In this document: positions 33,664 through 37,699 of the stretch, piece by piece | How the letters are laid out: every line of letters begins with the position of its first letter | How positions within the stretch are numbered: the first letter of the stretch is position 1 | NCBI RefSeq assembly: GCF_004361065.1 | Contig: NZ_SELT01000027.1 | Span: 1 to 37,699, forward strand | Direction: 5' to 3' | DNA length: 37,699 bases | Source: Cognatilysobacter terrigena | GTDB taxonomy: Bacteria > Pseudomonadota > Gammaproteobacteria > Xanthomonadales > Xanthomonadaceae | Program-made: the position numbers and the translations under genes | The notes under the pieces: generated by a model | Databases searched by the model: none | The model's input: the letters and a program-made list of their open reading frames with translations, nothing else | What the model was told of the DNA's origin: nothing

Positions 33664-36093
33664 ATGACCGAATCCACCGCCCGCGAGAACCTGGACCTGG
33701 CGGTCCTGCCGCTCCGCGACGTCGTGGTCTTTCCGCACATGGTCATCCCCCTGTTCGTCGGGCGGGAGAAGTCGATCCGCGCGCTCGACTACGCGATGGA
33801 ATCCGACAAGCGGATCCTGCTGGTGGCCCAGAAGTCGGCCGACGTGGACGACCCCTCGGGCAATGATCTGTATTCGGTCGGCACCCTCGCGCACGTGCTG
33901 CAGCTGCTGAAGCTGCCCGACGGCACCATCAAGGTGCTAGTCGAAGGCGTGTCGCGCGCGCGCGTCGACAAGGTCACGGAGCGCAATGGGGCCCTGCTGG
34001 GCCGCGCGCACGTCATCGAGCCGGACGCCGATCGCGACGAGCGCGAACTCGAGGCGGTGACGCGCACGCTGCTCGGCCTGTTCGAGCAGTACGTGAAGTC
34101 GAACCGCAAGCTGCCGCCGGAACTGATGCAGACGCTGTCGGGCATCGACGAGCCGGGTCGTCTTGCCGACACCATTGCGGCGCATCTGTCGGTGCGCATC
34201 TCCGAGAAGCAGCGCCTGCTCGAGACCAACGGCATCGGCGCGCGCCTCGAGATGCTCGTCGGTTTCGTCGACGGCGAAATCGACGTGCAGCAGCTGGAAA
34301 AGCGCATCCGCGGCCGCGTGAAGTCGCAGATGGAGCGCAGCCAGCGCGAGTACTACCTCAACGAACAGATGAAGGCCATCCAGAAGGAACTGGGTGAGCT
34401 GGACGACGCGCCGAACGACATCGACGAGCTCGCGCGCAAGATCGCCGAAGCCGGCATGCCGAAGGACGTCGAAACCAAGGCGAAGTCCGAACTCAACAAA
34501 CTGAAGCAGATGTCGCCGATGTCGGCGGAATCGGCGGTCGTGCGCAACTATCTCGATTGGCTGCTCGGCGTGCCGTGGAAGAAGAAGACGAAAGTCCGAA
34601 AGGATCTGAAGCTCGCGCAGGACGTGCTCGACGCCGACCACTTCGGCCTCGAGAAGGTCAAGGAACGCATCCTCGAATACCTCGCGGTGCAGACGCGCGT
34701 GCAGAAGATGCGCGGTCCGATTCTCTGTCTCGTCGGCCCGCCTGGCGTCGGCAAAACGTCGCTCGGCCAGTCGATCGCGAAGGCGACGAACCGCAAGTTC
34801 GTGCGCATGTCGCTTGGCGGCGTGCGCGACGAAGCGGAGATCCGCGGGCATCGCCGTACATATGTCGGTTCGATGCCGGGCCGCATCGTGCAGAACCTCA
34901 ACAAGGTCGGCAGCAAGAACCCGCTGTTCGTGCTCGACGAAATCGACAAGATGGCCATGGATTTCCGTGGCGATCCGTCGGCCGCGCTGCTCGAAGTGCT
35001 CGATCCGGAGCAGAACAGCGCGTTCAACGACCACTACCTCGAAGTCGATCTCGATCTCTCCGAGGTGATGTTCGTTGCGACGTCGAACTCGCTGAACATC
35101 CCGGGCCCGCTGCTCGACCGCATGGAAGTCATCCGCATTCCGGGCTACACGGAAGAGGAGAAGCTCAACATCGCCGAGCGCTACCTGCTGCCGAAGCAGA
35201 TCAAGGCGAACGGCCTGCGCGAGGACGAGATCAAGGTCAGCGAGGACGCGCTGCGCGACACCGTGCGTTACTACACGCGCGAATCGGGCGTCCGTAACCT
35301 CGAGCGTCAGGTCGCGAAGATCTGCCGCAAGGTGGTGAAGGAACTTGCGCTCGCCGGTGCGAAGGTTCGCAAGGGTCCGGTCGTCGTGAACACGAAGAAT
35401 CTCGAGAAGTACCTTGGCGTGCGCCAGTACGACTTCGGCCGCGCGGAGGAGCAGAACGAGGTGGGCCTGGTGACGGGTCTGGCCTGGACGCAGGTGGGCG
35501 GTGATCTGATGCAGATCGAAGCCGCGCTCGCGCCCGGCAAGGGCTCGATGCTGCTGACGGGCCAGCTCGGCGATGTCATGAAGGAATCGGCGTCGGCGGC
35601 GCTGTCGGTCGTGCGCGGCCGCGCGGAGCGTCTCGGCATCGACATCGATTTCCTGACCAAGCACGACCTGCACGTCCATGTGCCGGAAGGTGCGGTGCCG
35701 AAGGATGGCCCGTCGGCGGGTATCGCGATGGTCACCGCGCTGGTGTCGCTGCTCACGCGCAATCCGATCCGTGCGGATGTCGCGATGACCGGTGAAATCA
35801 CGCTGCGCGGTCGTGTGCTCGCGATCGGTGGTTTGCGCGAGAAGCTGCTCGCCGCGCTGCGTGGCGGCATCAAGACCGTCATCATTCCGGACGAGAACAA
35901 GAAGGATCTCGTCGACATGCCGAAGTCGGTGACGAAGGGCCTCGAGATCATTCCGGTGAAGTGGATCGACGAGGTGCTGGATGTCGCACTCGAGCATCCG
36001 ATCACGCCGTCGGCCGCGCCCACGCCGGTCGCCGAGGAAATGCCGGTGCACGAACCGCCCGTCGCCAGCACGCCCGTGGAAGTGACGCACTGA
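33664..36093 (+). CDS. lon: ATP-dependent protease Lon (LonA)
   Basis: An 809-aa cytoplasmic AAA+ protease (E. coli 784 aa) that degrades misfolded and regulatory proteins. The N-terminal substrate-binding domain begins [20 protein letters not shown]. Walker [11 protein letters not shown] is near 358-366, followed by Walker B VLDEIDKM. The catalytic dyad is Ser684 (PKDGPSAG) and Lys727 (LREKLLAA), with the same 43-residue spacing as in E. coli. The last 30 residues are a Pro/Ala/Val-rich tail, longer than in E. coli and probably disordered. GGGAG lies 8 nt before the ATG. Heat-shock control is suggested by the promoter at 33554. Confidence 0.98.
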   Translation: MTESTARENLDLAVLPLRDVVVFPHMVIPLFVGREKSIRALDYAMESDKRILLVAQKSADVDDPSGNDLYSVGTLAHVLQLLKLPDGTIKVLVEGVSRARVDKVTERNGALLGRAHVIEPDADRDERELEAVTRTLLGLFEQYVKSNRKLPPELMQTLSGIDEPGRLADTIAAHLSVRISEKQRLLETNGIGARLEMLVGFVDGEIDVQQLEKRIRGRVKSQMERSQREYYLNEQMKAIQKELGELDDAPNDIDELARKIAEAGMPKDVETKAKSELNKLKQMSPMSAESAVVRNYLDWLLGVPWKKKTKVRKDLKLAQDVLDADHFGLEKVKERILEYLAVQTRVQKMRGPILCLVGPPGVGKTSLGQSIAKATNRKFVRMSLGGVRDEAEIRGHRRTYVGSMPGRIVQNLNKVGSKNPLFVLDEIDKMAMDFRGDPSAALLEVLDPEQNSAFNDHYLEVDLDLSEVMFVATSNSLNIPGPLLDRMEVIRIPGYTEEEKLNIAERYLLPKQIKANGLREDEIKVSEDALRDTVRYYTRESGVRNLERQVAKICRKVVKELALAGAKVRKGPVVVNTKNLEKYLGVRQYDFGRAEEQNEVGLVTGLAWTQVGGDLMQIEAALAPGKGSMLLTGQLGDVMKESASAALSVVRGRAERLGIDIDFLTKHDLHVHVPEGAVPKDGPSAGIAMVTALVSLLTRNPIRADVAMTGEITLRGRVLAIGGLREKLLAALRGGIKTVIIPDENKKDLVDMPKSVTKGLEIIPVKWIDEVLDVALEHPITPSAAPTPVAEEMPVHEPPVASTPVEVTH

Positions 36094-36120
36094 GACCCGG
36101 GTAACGGACAGTGCGAAATA

Positions 36121-36153
36121 GCCGGAAAGCCGCGTCGTTATTGGCTTTCCGGC
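36121..36153. terminator. 11-bp hairpin between lon and hupB
   Basis: GCCGGAAAGCC and GGCTTTCCGGC form a perfect 11-bp stem with an 11-nt loop, 28 nt after the lon stop. No T run follows on the plus strand. It abuts the -35 of the hupB promoter, so it may act as terminator of lon or as an operator. Confidence 0.5.
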
Positions 36154-36183
36154 TTGCGCCTGTCGCGAAGCCGCTGGTATAAC
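36154..36183 (+). promoter_or_regulatory. Sigma-70 promoter of hupB
   Basis: TTGCGC (36154-36159), an 18-nt spacer and TATAAC (36178-36183) preceded by TGG. It predicts a leader of about 120 nt before the hupB ATG, in which I see no clear structure. Confidence 0.6.
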
Positions 36184-36309
36184 GAGCGCCGTCCACGTCG
36201 CGCCCCATTGCTTGGACGACGCGGAAGGTTAAACAGGGGACTCTGCCGGTCGGGGTTTCGTCCGGTTCTCAGCACATCTGCGGCTCAACGCCGCCCACGG
36301 AGTAGAAGA

Positions 36310-36582
36310 ATGAATAAAGCCGATTTTGTCGCGGCGATCGCCGACGCCGCCGAACTGTCGCGCACGGAAGCCGCCAATGCCGTCGACGCGATGGTCAGTG
36401 TGATCACCAAGACGCTCAAGAAGGGCGAGACGGTGACGCTCGTTGGCTTCGGCACGTTCGAAGTTCGTAGCCGCGCTGCGCGTCAGGGCCGCAACCCGAA
36501 GACGGGCGAGACGATCAAGATCGCGGCGTCGAAGAATCCGTCGTTCAAGGCTGGTAAGGCCCTGAAGGACGCTGTAAACTAA
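36310..36582 (+). CDS. hupB: DNA-binding protein HU (beta type)
   Basis: A 90-aa nucleoid protein (E. coli HU-beta has 90 aa) that bends DNA without strong sequence preference. It starts [17 protein letters not shown] and has the dimerisation core [14 protein letters not shown] followed by the beta-arm [20 protein letters not shown] with the conserved Pro that intercalates in DNA. GGAG lies 9 nt before the ATG at 36310. Its place after lon is the usual one for hupB. tRNA-Val follows 39 nt after the stop with no terminator between, so the two may share a transcript. Confidence 0.97.
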   Translation: MNKADFVAAIADAAELSRTEAANAVDAMVSVITKTLKKGETVTLVGFGTFEVRSRAARQGRNPKTGETIKIAASKNPSFKAGKALKDAVN

Positions 36583-36621
36583 TTTGCTCGCCCGCCAGTG
36601 CCGGTAGCGGCTGGTCGTACC

Positions 36622-36696
36622 GGGTGCTTAGCTCAGTGGTAGAGCGTCTCCTTTACACGGAGAGGGTCGGGGGTTCGAAACCCTCAGCACCCACCA
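36622..36696 (+). tRNA. tRNA-Val (TAC)
   Basis: A 75-nt tRNA. Acceptor GGGTGCT pairs with AGCACCC; the anticodon loop TTTACAC gives TAC. CCA is encoded. It lies between hupB and the tRNA-Asp array, probably on the hupB transcript. Confidence 0.97.
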
Positions 36697-36730
36697 CGCA
36701 GCGGCCCGGCAGGCGGATAAGTTTCAGCGC

Positions 36731-36807
36731 GGAGCGGTAGTTCAGTCGGTTAGAATGCTGGCCTGTCACGCCGGAGGTCGCGGGTTCGAGTCCCGTCCGC
36801 TCCGCCA
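36731..36807 (+). tRNA. tRNA-Asp (GTC), copy 1
   Basis: A 77-nt tRNA nearly identical to E. coli tRNA-Asp. Acceptor GGAGCGG pairs with CCGCTCC, the anticodon loop CTGTCAC gives GTC, the discriminator is G and CCA is encoded. It lies 34 nt after tRNA-Val; a GATAAG before it is not part of a convincing promoter. Confidence 0.97.
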
Positions 36808-36813
36808 CTCTTT

Positions 36814-36839
36814 CGAAGGCGCCGCTCGCGGCGCCTTCG
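36814..36839 (+). terminator. Hairpin in the tRNA-Asp spacer (first of five)
   Basis: CGAAGGCGCCG, loop CTCG and CGGCGCCTTCG form a perfect 11-bp stem 7 nt after the tRNA, followed by CTTTCC. It recurs every 178 nt (36992, 37170, 37348, 37526). The T run is weak, so it may terminate only in part or mark a processing site. The second half of the spacer has a further 7-bp inverted repeat (CGCATCG with CGATGCG) and no promoter I can support. Confidence 0.6.
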
Positions 36840-36908
36840 CTTTCCGGATCGCATCGCCGGGCGTTATTCGCGAACGATGCGGGCAACTTCGGTTGTCGCG
36901 TCAAAAAT

Positions 36909-36985
36909 GGAGCGGTAGTTCAGTCGGTTAGAATGCTGGCCTGTCACGCCGGAGGTCGCGGGTTCGAGTCCCGTCCGCTCCGCCA
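36909..36985 (+). tRNA. tRNA-Asp (GTC), copy 2
   Basis: Identical in sequence to copy 1, 178 nt downstream. Preceded by TCAAAAAT from the spacer. Confidence 0.97.
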
Positions 36986-37086
36986 CTCTTTCGAAGGCGC
37001 CGCTCGCGGCGCCTTCGCTTTCCGGATCGCATCGCCGGGCGTTATTCGCGAACGATGCGGGCAACTTCGGTTGTCGCGTCAAAAAT

Positions 37087-37163
37087 GGAGCGGTAGTTCA
37101 GTCGGTTAGAATGCTGGCCTGTCACGCCGGAGGTCGCGGGTTCGAGTCCCGTCCGCTCCGCCA
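37087..37163 (+). tRNA. tRNA-Asp (GTC), copy 3
   Basis: Identical in sequence to copy 1, with the same flanking spacers on both sides. Confidence 0.97.
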
Positions 37164-37264
37164 CTCTTTCGAAGGCGCCGCTCGCGGCGCCTTCGCTTTC
37201 CGGATCGCATCGCCGGGCGTTATTCGCGAACGATGCGGGCAACTTCGGTTGTCGCGTCAAAAAT

Positions 37265-37341
37265 GGAGCGGTAGTTCAGTCGGTTAGAATGCTGGCCTGT
37301 CACGCCGGAGGTCGCGGGTTCGAGTCCCGTCCGCTCCGCCA
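37265..37341 (+). tRNA. tRNA-Asp (GTC), copy 4
   Basis: Identical in sequence to copy 1, with the same flanking spacers on both sides. Confidence 0.97.
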
Positions 37342-37442
37342 CTCTTTCGAAGGCGCCGCTCGCGGCGCCTTCGCTTTCCGGATCGCATCGCCGGGCGTTA
37401 TTCGCGAACGATGCGGGCAACTTCGGTTGTCGCGTCAAAAAT

Positions 37443-37519
37443 GGAGCGGTAGTTCAGTCGGTTAGAATGCTGGCCTGTCACGCCGGAGGTCGCGGGTTCG
37501 AGTCCCGTCCGCTCCGCCA
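37443..37519 (+). tRNA. tRNA-Asp (GTC), copy 5
   Basis: Identical in sequence to copy 1, with the same flanking spacers on both sides. Confidence 0.97.
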
Positions 37520-37620
37520 CTCTTTCGAAGGCGCCGCTCGCGGCGCCTTCGCTTTCCGGATCGCATCGCCGGGCGTTATTCGCGAACGATGCGGGCAACT
37601 TCGGTTGTCGCGTCAAAAAT

Positions 37621-37697
37621 GGAGCGGTAGTTCAGTCGGTTAGAATGCTGGCCTGTCACGCCGGAGGTCGCGGGTTCGAGTCCCGTCCGCTCCGCCA
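37621..37697 (+). tRNA. tRNA-Asp (GTC), copy 6
   Basis: Identical in sequence to copy 1. Complete through CCA; the window ends two bases later, on the first bases of what would be the next spacer. Confidence 0.97.
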
Positions 37698-37699
37698 CT

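Larger units (their letters stand above)
36731..37699 (+). repeat. Exact 178-bp tandem repeat, each unit a tRNA-Asp gene plus spacer
   Basis: Five full 178-bp units and the start of a sixth follow one another with no difference that I can find by eye. Each holds a 77-nt tRNA-Asp gene and a 101-nt spacer. The array continues to the last base of the window, so its true length is unknown. Identity of the spacers points to recent amplification or gene conversion. Confidence 0.95.

Noticed and set aside
33937-36090. Long minus-strand open frame over lon
   Set aside because: It is His/Arg-rich antisense sequence with no motifs; lon on the plus strand is unambiguous.
36653-37616. Repeated 72-residue open frame on the minus strand containing RTGLEPATSGVTG
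   Set aside because: It is the antisense of tRNA-Asp and its spacer. This type of peptide is a well-known false annotation over tRNA genes. The repetition comes from the 178-bp array.
36731-37699. CRISPR array
   Set aside because: The regular repetition is a 178-bp unit with a complete tRNA gene and identical spacers, unlike the short repeats and unique spacers of CRISPR.

Overview
The window reads as chromosomal DNA of a high-GC gammaproteobacterium of the Xanthomonadaceae/Lysobacteraceae type (Lysobacter-like). The basis is the GC-rich third codon positions, the order tig-clpP-clpX-lon-hupB, a creB-creC-creD cluster, phoB-phoR followed directly by ppk1-ppx, and a short NAD-type isocitrate dehydrogenase. 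This placement comes from gene content and remembered family features, not from a database search. No phage, insertion sequence, CRISPR array or defence island is visible; nearly everything is housekeeping or regulatory.

Layout. 1-2.5 kb (minus): a DUF2007-like membrane protein, TesB thioesterase and a zinc amidase. 2.5-6.8 kb (plus): MOSC protein, alpha/beta hydrolase, the fused 23S rRNA methyltransferase RlmKL and a pirin. 6.8-12.6 kb (minus): an exported protein, two lipoproteins (one a histidine phosphatase), Mfd and a GNAT-like protein. 12.7-15.8 kb: ChrA and a CDF transporter (plus) converging on RlmJ (minus). 15.9-19.4 kb (plus): CreB-CreC-CreD with a CreB-type direct repeat in front of creD. 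19.4-26.8 kb (minus): a run transcribed bepA, phoB, phoR, ppk1, ppx, with a Pho-box-like repeat before phoB; it joins phosphate sensing to polyphosphate synthesis and breakdown. 27-28.8 kb (plus): a glutaredoxin gene with an in-frame amber codon, a carboxymuconolactone-decarboxylase-like gene and isocitrate dehydrogenase. 28.9-29.5 kb: tRNA-Pro, -Arg, -His, -Lys and -Leu. 29.9-36.6 kb: trigger factor, ClpP, ClpX, Lon and HU, i.e. nascent-chain folding and ATP-dependent proteolysis, with a near-consensus sigma-32 promoter before lon. 36.6 kb to the end: tRNA-Val and then at least six tRNA-Asp genes on an exact 178-bp tandem repeat that runs to the window edge.

The points most worth a second look are the identical tRNA-Asp(GTC) array, the amber codon replacing the expected Tyr just before CPYC in grxC, and the regulatory sites that can be read directly (cre-tag, Pho box, sigma-32 promoter, and a 14-bp palindrome over the tesB -10 box). 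I found no clearly new multi-gene system.
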